64,000 bases of DNA from Brevipalpus yothersi. Its lineage: Eukaryota; Arthropoda; Arachnida; Trombidiformes; Tenuipalpidae. Of the stretch, positions 11,717-28,300 are shown piece by piece. The stretch is from positions 62,001 to 126,000 of the forward strand of contig QZCP01000468.1 of assembly GCA_003956705.1 (NCBI GenBank), written 5' to 3'. The notes under the pieces were generated by a model. That model saw only the letters and a program-made list of their open reading frames with translations, had not been told where the DNA came from and did no database searches. How positions within the stretch are numbered: the stretch's first letter is position 1; each line of letters opens with the position of its first letter. Both the position numbers and the translations under genes were made by a program.

Positions 11717-14328
11717 GAGAGAAATAATATTACGAGCGTGATTTTTTAATACTTCCCATCTCACGTCCATGGTATTTGCAATCATGTGGACACCACCCCA
11801 TAGACTAGAATGTCCTTGCAAATTGATGGTATCTTCATCAGGAGGAGAAAAAATGAATCCGCGTGAAAAACATGGTCCCCTCTAATCAGTTATTCTAAGG
11901 TCATCGGGAGGTGTCCATAACAATACTTTTCCAGATATGAAGTTATTTTGATCGATTAATCTAGCGCTTGTGATGAAAACAGTTGTCGTTGTCTCATGAT
12001 GGCAAAAAGTTTACTCTTCAATCGAACGTTAATTGAGAGAGCAGGAGAGAAAGAAACTTCAGAACTTTCCCAAAGGATCTTGAATTTTTGGCTCTAGTAG
12101 TTGATTGAGATATTTTTGCATACATCGACAATGCGAATAGAATTTTCCTCTTATACAGAGTGTTTATCAGCAGAAAATTGATCGCATCATTTTTTCTCCT
12201 CAGGACCCATTGCTAGTGGTTTAATCAACAAATATGGGTGTCGAGCAATCACAATTCTTGGCTCTCTATGTGCTGGAACTGGACTGATGCTTAGCGCATT
12301 TGCTCCGAACGTTTTGGTACTATTCTTTACCATTGGAATTTGCACAGGTGAAGTATTTTGGCAAGCAATCAGGAAGAATCATTTCACTTACTTCAAACTT
12401 TGCCCAATCCTGTCTACTTATCGATGATTTCTAACCTCTCTCTATCTCATTAGGAGCTGGATTTGGTTTAATGTATCTTCCCGCGATTGTATCGGTTACA
12501 TGTTACTTCAAGGAAAGGCGAGCATTTGCCACTGGATTAGCTGTTTGTGGATCGGGATTGGGTTCAGCCGCTATGGCACCTTTGACGGAATATTTGATTG
12601 GTCTGTACGGTTGGCGAGGAGGAATGCTACTGATATCTGGACTTGTTTTGAATTGTTGTGTCTTCGGAGCATTACTTCGACCACTAGAAACAAAATCTTC
12701 CGACAGTACTATGCACAAAAACGATATGATCTTCCGCGAAAAAACGAGTTCCAAAATGAATGTATCTGAATTGGATCCTCTTGACACTGGCCATCATCAG
12801 AGTAATCATCATTTCAATTTTGCCCAATCATTGATATTGAGTAAACAGAGTAGTCCATCGAGACATTCTGTTGGGGGCTATCATCCGGATGACAATGGTA
12901 AAAGTCAATGTGGATCGAATGGACAATTTTCGACACTTCAAAATCAAGAGAAGACATGTAAGCTGCTTGAAAGTGAGAGTCGTAATGATTGTCGATTAAT
13001 TGGTCAAGATTCGAAGGAAGAAGAAGGAGGCTTACTTAATCGTCGAAAACATTCGTGTTCCAGTTCTTCCGGTATTCTGTACAGAAAAGATATATTTTAT
13101 TCAGCCAGCTTGATCAATCTTCAAAACCATAATCAGCCCAACGCCATGGCTGGTAGTATTAGTAGCAGTCATCTTAATTATGTCCGAGATGAGGGCTTAA
13201 TCAAGAGTCCAGAGACGAAGTCGAGCCTATTATCTTGCACAAAATTTTGCAGTGATGAAGTTCGTGATACTCTCGCCGAAATGATGGATTTTCGTCTACT
13301 ACAGAACCCAGCATTTCTTCTGTTCTCCATTTCAAATTTACTCAGCAGTCTAGGCTATTATGTTCCTCATATATATATCAAAGACAGAGCTGTTGGCCTT
13401 AACATACCAAATGATTCGGCCAGTAATCTGCTTGCCATCATAGGCATCTCAAGTATGCTCGGTCGATTAGTATTTGGCTTCATATCGGATCTCAAATCGA
13501 TCGATCGACTACTTTTATTCAATTGTTGTCTAACTTTCTCTGGCCTTTCAACTCTACTCAGCGCTCTGTTGAAAACTCACACATTTTTGGCCTTATACAG
13601 TGCTTTTTTCGGCATAACTTGTGGTGAGTTTTCTTGAAAAAATAATCAAATGAATCCAATGAACTTATCATATTTACCAATTCATTTCATTTCTTCTCAG
13701 GAGCTTACGTAAGCTTGACCTCAGTCATCCTTGTTGACCTTCTAGGTGAGTTTGGAGCATCAACCTCAGTCAAGTGAAGACAAATATTCAGATCAAATGT
13801 TTGCTAGAAGAATGTATGAAATGAGAGGAGAAGGCAATTCAATCCTTTTTACTATTATTCGGAAAGCATTTCACAGAGATCATTATTTTCGTACGCTCAA
13901 GAGTGACGAAAAAAATATGATTAAAAGTATTTCGAAGATCAAGAGCATAAATTTTCTTCTAGGTTTGGAAAAGCTTACAAATGCATTTGGATTGGTTCTA
14001 CTTTTCCAAGGTACAGGATGTCTTATGGGACCGCCGGTTGTTGGTGAGTTTTTCCTTCCAAATAATTTTGACCTTGACCTGGAAAATCTATTGTTATTTG
14101 AGGGAAAGTATAACACATTTCAACGCATTTCGAATGTTTTTTCCTTTCTACATAGGCTGGCTGTTTGATTATACCAAATCGTATGATCCAGGTTTTTTTT
14201 GGGCAGGATCAGTGATGTTGATCGGTGGACTTTTACTGTTTTTTGTCCCCTACATACAGAGAAAGTCTATAAATGAGCCTAAAACTCCGTTGGTTGTTAT
14301 CCAATCAAAAGACGTTGTTGATTTATAA
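8510..14328 (+). CDS. Monocarboxylate transporter-like protein (SLC16 family, MFS)
   Basis: This is a 12-helix major facilitator of the SLC16 family, which carries lactate, pyruvate or related monocarboxylates across the plasma membrane. Exons are 8510-8768, 12204-12347, 12454-13623, 13701-13745, 13963-14043 and 14156-14328. The sum is 1872 nt, giving 623 aa. Every intron is phase 1, so each internal exon (144, 1170, 45 and 81 nt) is a multiple of three. The SLC16 signature PDGGYGWVIVFSSF begins TM1 near residue 30. Later blocks are AGFGLMYLPAIVSVTCYF and YGWRGGMLLISG. A long Ser/Asn/Lys-rich cytosolic loop of roughly 190 residues separates the two six-helix halves, as expected between TM6 and TM7. 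The final exon gives the last helix (SVMLIGGLLLFFVPY). The 3.4-kb first intron contains an antisense carboxylesterase gene and several GA tracts. The substrate cannot be predicted. Confidence 0.92.
8960..9025. repeat. (GA)n microsatellite in SLC16 intron 1
   Basis: A GA run of about 65 nt with a few GAAA interruptions lies in the first intron of the SLC16 gene. Confidence 0.9.
9284..9366. repeat. Compound (GAAA)n(GA)n microsatellite
   Basis: About eleven GAAA units pass directly into a GA run. The tract is in SLC16 intron 1, downstream of the nested esterase 3' end. Confidence 0.9.
9692..11317 (-). CDS. Secreted carboxylesterase/cholinesterase-like enzyme, single exon, nested gene
   Basis: This is an alpha/beta-hydrolase of the type-B carboxylesterase family, which hydrolyses carboxylic esters. 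It is an uninterrupted 541-aa frame starting with ATG at 11317 and a signal peptide (MICLLLIVSTVLLF). Visible hallmarks: FLGIPYAKPPVGELRF; the EDCLYLNVW block near 99-107; the oxyanion-hole motif HGGAF; and the nucleophile elbow FGQSAGS with Ser208. The remaining triad members are inferred as Glu347 (NEGS) and His450 (GPNHGEDIDYLFG). All three are present, so an active enzyme is expected. The length is normal for the family. The gene lies wholly inside intron 1 of the SLC16 gene on the other strand and has no introns. It could be a detoxification esterase or a juvenile-hormone-esterase-like enzyme; the sequence alone does not decide. Confidence 0.93.
   Translation of the reverse strand: MICLLLIVSTVLLFRDSCYCDVTEPQVKTKWATIRGVIENVGPRAVNCFLGIPYAKPPVGELRFRKPQSLNKSYRGIFHANKLPLNCPQPSGSINESSEDCLYLNVWYAQSESSSLRPVMLFIHGGAFEMGGSAKRKYYGSYLAAKGDVILVSINYRLGAFGFLFGNDEHEAPGNVALFDQRMAMAWVKENIRAFGGDPDRITLFGQSAGSMSIGLHLIVDESRALFERVIMMSGVPVDDVVMESPEIGLSKSRKLAEILGCHQNENFTTSNKLTKSELTCLRHIPAEKILEYQGNPQVVALGYNCGLIPFNPIHGSEFLAYSTNKLMEIGHFKKNISIMIGNVLNEGSVIDGIWQTSHVNTTTDALKVLEHYRPRAMSPSVGDNLEAFFKIYFADAEHPRISYLSLLSDLFFHCPTLIYAKKLAEFNKVNFYYFTYRSENSQNLYGPNHGEDIDYLFGLPFQEEHKYNEDDRSVSREMIRIWSDFTRNETLFWPEIIHTKIGVVFPIQYEINPYIKPPKIHPDPSYDKCQFWARVASIGW
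11622..11722. repeat. Long (GA)n microsatellite in SLC16 intron 1
   Basis: A GA run of about 100 nt with one GGGA interruption. It lies about 300 bp upstream of the nested esterase start codon. Confidence 0.92.
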
Positions 14329-14342
14329 ATTAATCCCTCTAA

Positions 14343-14420
14343 TTATTAATCATCATTATTATTAATTATTATTATTATTATTATTATTGTCACTATTATT
14401 ATTATTATTATTATTATTAC
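14343..14420. repeat. (ATT)n microsatellite
   Basis: An imperfect ATT/TTA trinucleotide run lies directly after the SLC16 stop codon, in the likely 3' UTR. Confidence 0.85.
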
Positions 14421-14819
14421 ACTCATTCACCAGCATATAAGCACACATATGCACTCAATGGAGTTCATATTCACCTCAAAAATCATGAACTTCACTGAAA
14501 TCAAGAGTTCATGCTCGAGTTTCTCAGCAGAATAGGACTCGTTCGTCGATAGTTGAGCGAAAAAAATGTGAAACGATCAAAAAAAGAATCATATCATAAC
14601 AAACACCTGACTTCTTGTAAATACTAGCAATTAAAGTATATTTCTACGTATGAATCTACATATCTTTACATTTAATCTGGCAATCGAAAAACCAGCATCA
14701 AGTGGTTCATACAATTAAGTGCAGTTCATTGATCTCTGCTAGTGATATCCAGCTGATGAAAAGTTTTGTATTCACAATATTACATGATTAACTGTTTCGT
14801 TTTCTTAATTCACATTTTC

Positions 14820-14830
14820 TCTCTCTCTCT

Positions 14831-14890
<60 letters not shown>

Positions 14891-15018
14891 NNNNNNNNNN
14901 NNNNNNNNNNNNNNNNNNNNNNNNNNNNNNNNNNNNNNNNNNNNNNNNNNNNNNNNNNNNNNNNNNNNNNNNNNNNNNNNNNNNNNNNNNNNNNNNNNNN
15001 NNNNNNNNNNNNNNNNNN

Positions 15019-15109
<91 letters not shown>

Positions 15110-15125
15110 TTCACACACACACACA
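14820..15125. repeat. (CT)n microsatellite with internal N gap, ending in (CA)n
   Basis: CT repeats lie on both sides of a run of 128 Ns (14891-15018). The gap is evidently an assembly failure in the repeat. The tract ends in a short CACACA run. Confidence 0.92.
14891..15018. other. Assembly gap (128 Ns)
   Basis: A run of N characters sits inside a CT microsatellite. The true length is unknown. Confidence 0.99.
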
Positions 15126-16174
15126 CATCTTGAAACGATCTAATTTATTTTGATCCATCATTTTTATCAGCTTGCTCATTTCGTGAGTTCTTTTTCCAAA
15201 TTTTCGTAATCTTGCATACGTGAAAGTTCGAATTGCTGTCTTCGTAGATCAGTCATGATCAAACTCTGCACTCGATCGTTCTTATTATTCAAATACGTGA
15301 ATCAAATGCATTTCAAACCAGTTTACTTGTTCCAATCTTCTGGAATTTATTGAAGAATATAGATTTAAGAAAAAGAAAGAGAAACAGACAGACAAACCTT
15401 TTTCGATTATTGAACTCAAGGTGTTAAGCTTTAGTTTAGTAGAGAGAGAGAGAAAAATGTATATAAAAGATAGCAGAAAAGTTGAATGAATGAGTGAAGA
15501 GACACGTTTCAAATGCTTTGAATTTTTTTTCCCTTTTCCAAAATATGGGGAAAACTGTACCCTGACAATTTGTCAAACACTATGCCCATTGACAGTGACA
15601 TTCGATTTCGTATTTACGGAATATTCGGGAAATTATGAGCACTAACGAAAGAGTTGAATTTTCGGGTCTTCGTGAGAAGCTAATCCTTGTGTTGATCAAT
15701 TTTACAAGAAAATAAACATCATTAACCCTTTATATCTAGTCTCCCAGTCTCCCCTTTATTCTTAACACCAGACGATAAAGTACGCTAATAATCAGGGCCA
15801 AACAAATCAGCTTATCATTTTAGTAAACACTTCATGGTGTTATCGTTTCTCATTCGATGAAAAACGGGTTCCATCAAATCGATTGCAATTTGTTAATATG
15901 ATTCGGTTGATAAGAAAATCAATATTGGTTGAGCTAATTTGGCTGAAGAAAAAATAAAGTTCCATCGAATAAACACAGAAAAAGATCGAATTCCTTTGAA
16001 ACTTTGCTCGAATACTTTTTCTCGTGAATATTATTAATTAATATTAATATTTTCTATGATGTGATTATAAGATAGGTCAAAATTTCCAAACATCATCACT
16101 AGAATAGGATCAGATTATGAAACGAGTTCTCAGAATGATTTGATCATTTCTTCTTGAATATGATCTCATGAATT

Positions 16175-21380
<5,206 letters not shown>

Positions 21381-22276
21381 TAAAGAGCAATGATTTTTAT
21401 GACTATATTCCTGATGAAAGCCCCTATTTAACTTGTGAAAACTCACATTCTCTCGAAACAATGAGTTCGGAATTCTCCCTGATTGTTCTAGAGAGCGCAA
21501 TTTTGTATGTTCCTAATAACTCCTCCTTTCTCTCGTCGACAAGCCATGAAAAGATGGAGAGAACACTTTTGTCAAACTATATTATGTTGTTGTGACCTAA
21601 TATTAAATGAAACATTCTGGGTTACTTTTCACTTCTCTTCTTTCACCATTTCATTTTGAATGAATTTCTCCTGCGAGATTTTCCGAAAAAAACTCATTCA
21701 TGCTTATTCTTAGAACCACCATAACACAATCGGGATGATCAAGGGTGTGCGATCCAACCATTTAATAACTTCAATATACTCATCAAGATTATGTGTACTT
21801 GTTTAATCATAAGAAAAATCACTACTGACAAACTTTGTGAGTGCAAACTGCCTAAGGGATCGATTGCATCTGATGCAGGAGAAGTGTCAGACAAGTAGAT
21901 TCCTCCAGAGCTGAGCGAAATTTGATTCGAGTGCCTCACACGATTGGAATAGAGCATTAAATATTTTCCTCCAAATAATCATCGATGCCAAAATTTGAGA
22001 CAAATTTCATTCTCTCCTGGTTTTCCAGTCAAATTTTTATAAAGAAGACAAAATTGAGGAAATTTACAGGTTCCATTCGGGAAAATTATAAGCAAGATAG
22101 CACCTCAGCTGTAGAAATTTTTTTGGGCCCTTTGAGAGACAAAAGCTGTGACTATTGATAAACATTTAGCAAGCAAACAAGTGAACAGATAATTTTTTCA
22201 TCCAAGGAGCAGTCTTGAAAATTCAACATAACAAAAGTGCGACAATCTATGAAATAAGAGTGAAAACCATCAAAGA
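21381..22276. other. Convergent intergenic region
   Basis: The region holds the 3' flanks of the coiled-coil gene (+) and UBXN4 (-). It is AT-rich. I see no coding exon, tRNA or long repeat. Confidence 0.5.
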
Positions 22277-23843
22277 TCACATTTGTTGAGTCGAATTCCC
22301 GTTCCATGTGTTATTATCGTCATCTCCATCTGTATTCGAGAAGGGGCGACCAATTTCCATTCTCCTTCTGACAAATCTCTTCTCCCGTTCCTCAGCAGCT
22401 CGCTTTCTTTCACTCAAGAGAGTGGCAGCATCAGGGGCACTTGATCCAGACTGGGATGATCTGAAGAATCCTAGAACAAAGCCCCAAACAGCCATGAATG
22501 TAGCGAATAAGAAGCCCCAAACCTGAGAAAAGAAGTTGGCTGAAACCAAGGGGGCTCCAACTTTTTTGGATGGGCCAACGTTAGTTAGAACTAGAATGAC
22601 AGCGCTTGGAACTAGCAGAAGATCTCTTAAAGATTTCGGCATATCATTTGACTCAAAGATTCTTTTGGGATATGTAGTTGATAGGGTGAAGTTTCTGCAG
22701 GTTGAGTTATTGGATACATAATCACTAAGAACTTGCAATTGCTCATCAGATTTGAAAGTCTGGGTGAGAACAGTTCCATCAGGTAAACGGAATTGAATTC
22801 TTGTGGAATTTTCATCTGATTTCACAGTTTTCTGAGGTGCATCTTCCTGAGCTTGAACTTTTCGAGCAAAGACCCCTTTGAGCTCTTCATTTCGTCTTCT
22901 CCTCTCCTCTTTATCAGCCGCAATTTGAGCGAGAATCCTTTTCCTAGCTTCCATAGCTTCTCGCTTTTCTTTCTCTTTTTCTTTGATTGCATTTTCAGCT
23001 TCAATCTGCTCACGTTGAGATTTAGCTGCTTGAATTGCTTTGCCAGATTCAATTCGCTCCTTCTCGGATTTGTGAGATTTTTCCATTTCTTCCTTCTTCA
23101 TCTTCATTTTGACTTGTTCGAGTAGCTGTTTGGCCTTGGCAACCTTATCTTCAAACTCTTTTCGATCAGAGTTGCTTTTGAAAAAAGAAAAGAGAATTAG
23201 AATCTGACGAATTTGTTACACAATTAATTTTACCTTTCCACACTAGTTGATGGTTTAGAGCTTTCAGGATTCGCTGGATTTGAAGCGGAAATACTAGATG
23301 ATTCCGGTGAGGTCGAGGCCTTGGAATTTTTATTTCTGAAAGAGTGATACGAGTGAGTGGAAATATCTTAATCTGAAATCAATATTGATAACTTACTCGA
23401 TATAAACTTTGTGAGCGGAGAGAATTTTTTGAATCCTCTGATTGAAGTCCTCTTGATCAACCACACCGGGGATCACCTCAAGATTCACTCCATCAATGGT
23501 TATGAAGTAGATTGAGGGCACAATAACAACCGGATAGATTTCCGAGAATCGTGAACAATTATCGCTCTCTCTTTCAACCCTTACACAGACCATCTCGCGT
23601 TTAATGGTTTCAACAATCACTTCGGACAAACCTCCCAGCATTTCGGACATCTTTTTAGATTGATCATCTTTTCCTATGAAAGAAGTCAACCATTAGTATT
23701 GCAGTCAATGATTCAGGAAAGAAATCAAATCGGTAGGACAACGAATACAAACCTTCAATGAACACCATCAAGAGCTTTTTTTCCGATCTAGATCTCTCAA
23801 CAGCTTTGGCTACCTCTTCTGATGACCAAAAATTGCTTCCCAT
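22277..23843 (-). CDS. UBXN4: UBX domain-containing protein 4 (UBXN4/erasin-like)
   Basis: This is an ER-membrane UBX-domain protein. UBXN4 binds p97/VCP and promotes ER-associated degradation. Exons along the minus strand are 23843-23753, 23673-23397, 23335-23234 and 23174-22277. The sum is 1368 nt, giving 455 aa, slightly shorter than the human protein. The N-terminal thioredoxin-like/UAS region contains FSEIYPVVIVPSIYFI and the stretch LEVIPGVVDQEDF. A short Ser/Pro-rich linker is encoded by the third exon. A long charged coiled coil follows (EKERIESGKAIQAAKSQREQ). The UBX domain (RIQFRLPDGTVLTQTF) is followed by a hydrophobic intramembrane segment (FFSQVWGFLFATFMAVWGFV) and a basic C-terminal tail. 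This order matches erasin exactly. The neighbouring taperin-like gene is divergent. Confidence 0.93.
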
Positions 23844-25365
23844 TTTGATTGAACAATTAGTTAACAGTTAAGTTGATTAGTAAAACAGATCAATAATGAT
23901 ACAAAATTAAACGTAAAAATGCGTCTCTCAACAATAAACAAACCTTTTCACTCATGATTTGACTTGCGCGATCTTCCTTTTTTCGGCGCTTTTCACAAAT
24001 ATTTTATCATCTTTTGCGAATTCTTGCATTCTAAACTTTTAAATTCACTTGAAACTTAGTGTCAATCTTTTTTCCCTACAATGCGATAATCTTTGTTGGA
24101 TCATTCCTCCGATAAAAGAATGCGGAACCAGAATTCAAATAATTTAAAGTGGGTCATTACAAAACTAAAAACTGTGAGCGAGTCGAGTATGACCTTTCAT
24201 GTTTCTGCTCCTTTCCCGAAACCATCGCCTTTGGTAAAGAGAATTTGCCTCCAGACAAAATACGTTCCCAGTCAGTACGTTTTTTCTCTCTCTCTTTCTC
24301 TCTGTTTCAGTCAATACACTTGACCTGATGACCTTTAGCCGGTGGACATGGAAACCACTAGACTGCGCGAATAACATCTAGGTAAATCTGAAAGTCTTGA
24401 AAGTAAGTCGAATTTTCCCATCGAACTTGGCGTCATCCTGCCAACAAATTTTTCACCACAATTTTAAGTTATATTTGAGTTTACCAATGCCGTACTAAAC
24501 GATTAATTGTTGATTTAGATCGATTTTTCGACCGGTATACTAAATTATCCAACTTCTAGATGTCACTATTGAAGCCACAATAGTTCTCATTCAAATAAAA
24601 AGTTTAAAGAATAGCTCTCAAGTTGCCAGGTGCTGATTGAGAAAAGAGAAAAGACAGAAAAGAGAGAGAAAGAATCAGAATCAGAATCAGAATCTTCTCT
24701 CTTCCCTACTGTACATGAGGTGAATACAGTGTAGAGGAGGACGTTGATCTTGATCCTCTCTCTTTTTCTCTCTCTTTTTCTCTCTCTTTTTCTCTCTCTT
24801 TTCCTCTCTTCCCCAAGTTTTGTGGATTGTGAATGTGTGTATTGCCACTCCATTTATTTTCTCTTTTCTCTTTTCTCTTTCAAACGCCGCTTCTTCTACT
24901 GGATCCTATCTTCCCTACATCACTCTCTTTGCATTGTTTGCATACTAATCGGTGTCGGTTTGTCTCATCTTGCCATCAATTGATCATCATTATTTGCCAC
25001 CTTTTCAAATCATCAGCCACTGAAGAAGAGAGAAGAGAGTTCACCAACTTAGTTCCGTTCTTCTTCTCGCATGAGGTAAGTTCGTCACAGGAAGACATCT
25101 GCTGTATTATTACTATTATCATTATTACTACTACCACTGCTACAACTACATAACTTGCTAGTCAGATTTGTTCTGATGGCAAGAATAGAATATTTTTCTT
25201 CTCTACGCCACTTACAACAAAATAATGAAAACTTCATTGCGTTTCTCTACATTTTCTTTGTCCAAAGTTGAATTTTCCTAGGCTTTGTGATCACTCAGCT
25301 GCTCTTACGGCATCAACGACGATCGAATCGTCATATTTTCTACTCGATCTCATGAAACTTTCAAT
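23844..25365. other. Divergent intergenic region, UBXN4 to taperin-like gene
   Basis: About 1.5 kb holds both promoters and 5' UTRs. It contains a (AGAATC)n tandem near 24675-24700, CTCTCTTTTT-type repeats at about 24757-24810 and a CTCTTTT run near 24860-24880. A donor-like site lies at about 25076 (ATGAGGTAAG), so a non-coding first exon of the taperin-like gene is possible. No other coding exon was recognised. Confidence 0.5.
24675..24880. repeat. Cluster of short tandem repeats
   Basis: Four or so AGAATC units, then reiterated CTCTCTTTTT-type units and CTCTTTT units, lie upstream of the taperin-like gene. Confidence 0.75.
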
Positions 25366-28300
25366 ATGAACGAGGATAAGAGAGCCTCAAAGTCCAACAA
25401 TGGCTTCCAAGCCTCTGTTGATGGTTTGGATGTGCTCGGCGATGATGACTATGATAATGAATTGCCTTATGGTCCTGGGATTGTGGCCAAATTACGAACA
25501 AGATTTCTTCAGTATAGTGTAAAACGAGAGCCTACATCAGTTTCACCAGCTTCTTTTCCAGGAGCATCCAATGGATCTTCCGTTTCTCCCCTGATTCAAG
25601 GATCATCAGCCAGTGTTAATTGCACAACTAATCTAGGTTCACTTCAAACTCATGGCTATATGAAGAGACGATGTTCTAGCAACGGAAATAATGGTTCGCT
25701 TAATGGGGGACCTCCAATCAAGCCAGTTGCTAATGTCAAACCAATTCAATTGCAATCAGCGGAACAGCAACAAGTGAACAACTCTTATCGTAGTCATCAG
25801 TGGAAATCCGGTAGAAGTATGACCATCGAGAATTCTTGCATGAACAATCTTCACTCTAAAGATGGGGATCTCAAGCTTGATATCGTTCCAAGGAGTGGAA
25901 AATGTGCTACATTATCGGCCAACTCCAACTTAAACTTCAACTCTGATGACAAACAAAACAATAGCCACGATCAAAGAACTGCAAATCATAGTGACCTAAA
26001 CAATGGACGCATAAACTTCATTAAAAAGTCAACTTCATCTCATTCATCGATCAAATATAGGTCGGAGGTGGACAGCTCATCTCACCTCAGAAAGAATCAT
26101 GAATTCTTATCTCGATCGGTGATTCAGAATCAGGGTAACTCCTCAGACTCTTTGGGTGAGACAAAATCATCTCTTCACCCTCGGGCATTCAAAAAATCTG
26201 AATCTGTTGAGTCAATCCCTATTTCCACCACAACCATCGAAACAAGCCATACTCATCCCAATAAACTGATCTCCTCAAATTCATCTTTTCCTACTGCTAG
26301 TGTGGGAGCATCTGGATCCCATCATAACTCAAGATTAGATCAGAACAAAGCTAATGAAGTCCAAAATGATCACTCAAATGAGGATTCTCGCTGGCTTAAA
26401 AATTCTGCTCACAATGATAGTGTTGATAGTAATGGTGATCGAGTCGATCATCAATGCCTTTCGGCAAGTTCGATCTCATCGAGATCATCGTTAAACAAGT
26501 GGGGTGATAATTCTATCGTGAAGCATAAAGCATCCAATTCTCTGGGAGGAGGAAGTACCATGATTTTCGATTTCCGAGGTAAAAATGTGCGCGCCAATGT
26601 TGCTGTACTCAGTCCACCTATGAATGTGGATTTCCGTTCTCCTTGCGGAAATTCAGAGGATGATGACACACATGGCAGAGATTCTTCACCAGAGGTAAGG
26701 CTCAAATTTTTGATGACTTAGAAAACCTCTTTCCGCTCGGAATCATTCTCTGATGAGTGAAGGGATAAGAGAGAAGGGAAAAACAAAAGTAACTTCCTGG
26801 TAAGATTGTGGAATTCATTTATTGTTTCGTAGTAACTAAGTTGGGTGTGAATACATACAGAAGAAAGGTTGAAGAGTGCAGAAGTAATTTTTCGACATTT
26901 TCACAGGAAATATTTCCGTCGGAAGGCTTCATCCAAAGCTTACCAGTTTCAACATTTCAGTAAGAGATACAATCTTTACTGCTTATTTTTGCGATGGAAA
27001 TCAGTTTTGTTTGGTTTTTGTTTGATTAGAGAAGCGTCTGATCAAAATAGGGTGACTTTTCGAAATGATTAAACCGCTCATGACAAACCATTGAAACTGT
27101 CTCTAGGATGATATGAAATTATCTTCACCATAACACCTTGATAAGATATCCATTTTCGTATTAACTACAATACTTTTACAACTGCAAATCGAAACGAAAT
27201 ATGGGAGGCTAGATTTATTATTCGTTCAAGACCCTGTTTCGGCATAAGTTTTTTTTTTGCTTTTGAAAAATATCGTTAGCCATTTGATCGTTTCTAATCA
27301 ATCTAATTTTTAATTCAGACAAGAATTTGATCTTTCTTCCCTTCAGCTACCAAATTTTGATAGCTCCTCGATTTTTTGATCTCTCCTCCAACCAATCAAT
27401 TTAGTCAAATTTTTCATAAAGCTTATCAATTAATCAAGTCAAATAATTAATCTAGCCATTTCAATTTGAGATTAGAGATTATCATAATTCTAGGAACTCA
27501 AATCTTCAAAGTGTTTTTGTAGTTTCTCCAGATTAGAAAAATTTTCTTCCTTTCAAGATTCTCAGATTCACTCTTTGCTGTCTATTTGAAACTTTATCCA
27601 GAAACCTTCAAGCCATGAGAGAAAAGAACCAAATTCAGCAAAACAAACATGCATTTCTTTGCATCTGAACGACTCAAATAGGTTTCATTCTCATGTTTAT
27701 TGAAGCTAAATGAACTCATTTCTCCAAGCGTATTTGAGATTCAATCCGATCGAAGGGAAAACGCTATAATGCTAAAATGGAAGTAACGCTTTCGCCAATT
27801 CACAAAGGGTCCTGTTGAAGCCTTAGATAGTGTATTTATTTTTGCTCTTGTTCTTCTCTTAGAATAGCTGATATTCTAAGCTTAAGGGCTTGGTTAGGTA
27901 AGAAAGTTCAGTCAATCTGATTGGATCATTCATTGAGCAATTCATCCATTCATGTGATGAAAGGAGCAAAATTCGCTCGTTCTAATAAGTGTAAGATTTT
28001 TTCTCGGTGTTGAGTTAAATTCGAAAGCAATTCAAAGTTTCGAAACAAGAATAAGATGCAAGTTGAAAAAAGCTCAGTAAATCAGCATGATTGAATGGAT
28101 AATGTAAAATAGATCGAGAATCAGATTGTAGTTCAGTTTCATAAAAAAATGAGATCATTGAGGCTTGCCTAAAAAAACTCAAAAAAAGTGGTAGCCACAT
28201 CTCGTAAAATGAATTGCAAAGAATTACTATTGCTGTGGTGAAAGAACTTAGCGTGAAACTAAAATAACAATTAACCATGAGTAGCCTTAAAATTTTCGAG

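Larger units (their letters stand above)
14329..16174. other. Intergenic region with ATT and CT repeats and an assembly gap
   Basis: The region begins with the SLC16 3' UTR, including an ATT-rich microsatellite at about 14343-14420. A CT tract at about 14820-15110 is interrupted by 128 Ns and is followed by a short CA run. The rest is AT-rich. No coding exon was recognised. Confidence 0.55.

Noticed and set aside
11537..11821. Open frame with a long Ser/Leu run upstream of the esterase
   Set aside because: It is repeat-driven, and the esterase already has its own signal peptide and start.
14766..15143. Long Leu/Ser open frame across the N gap
   Set aside because: It is produced by the CT repeat and by Ns, so it has no coding support.
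22853..23125. Phe-rich open frame opposite UBXN4
   Set aside because: It is the antisense shadow of the Lys/Glu-rich coiled-coil region of UBXN4.
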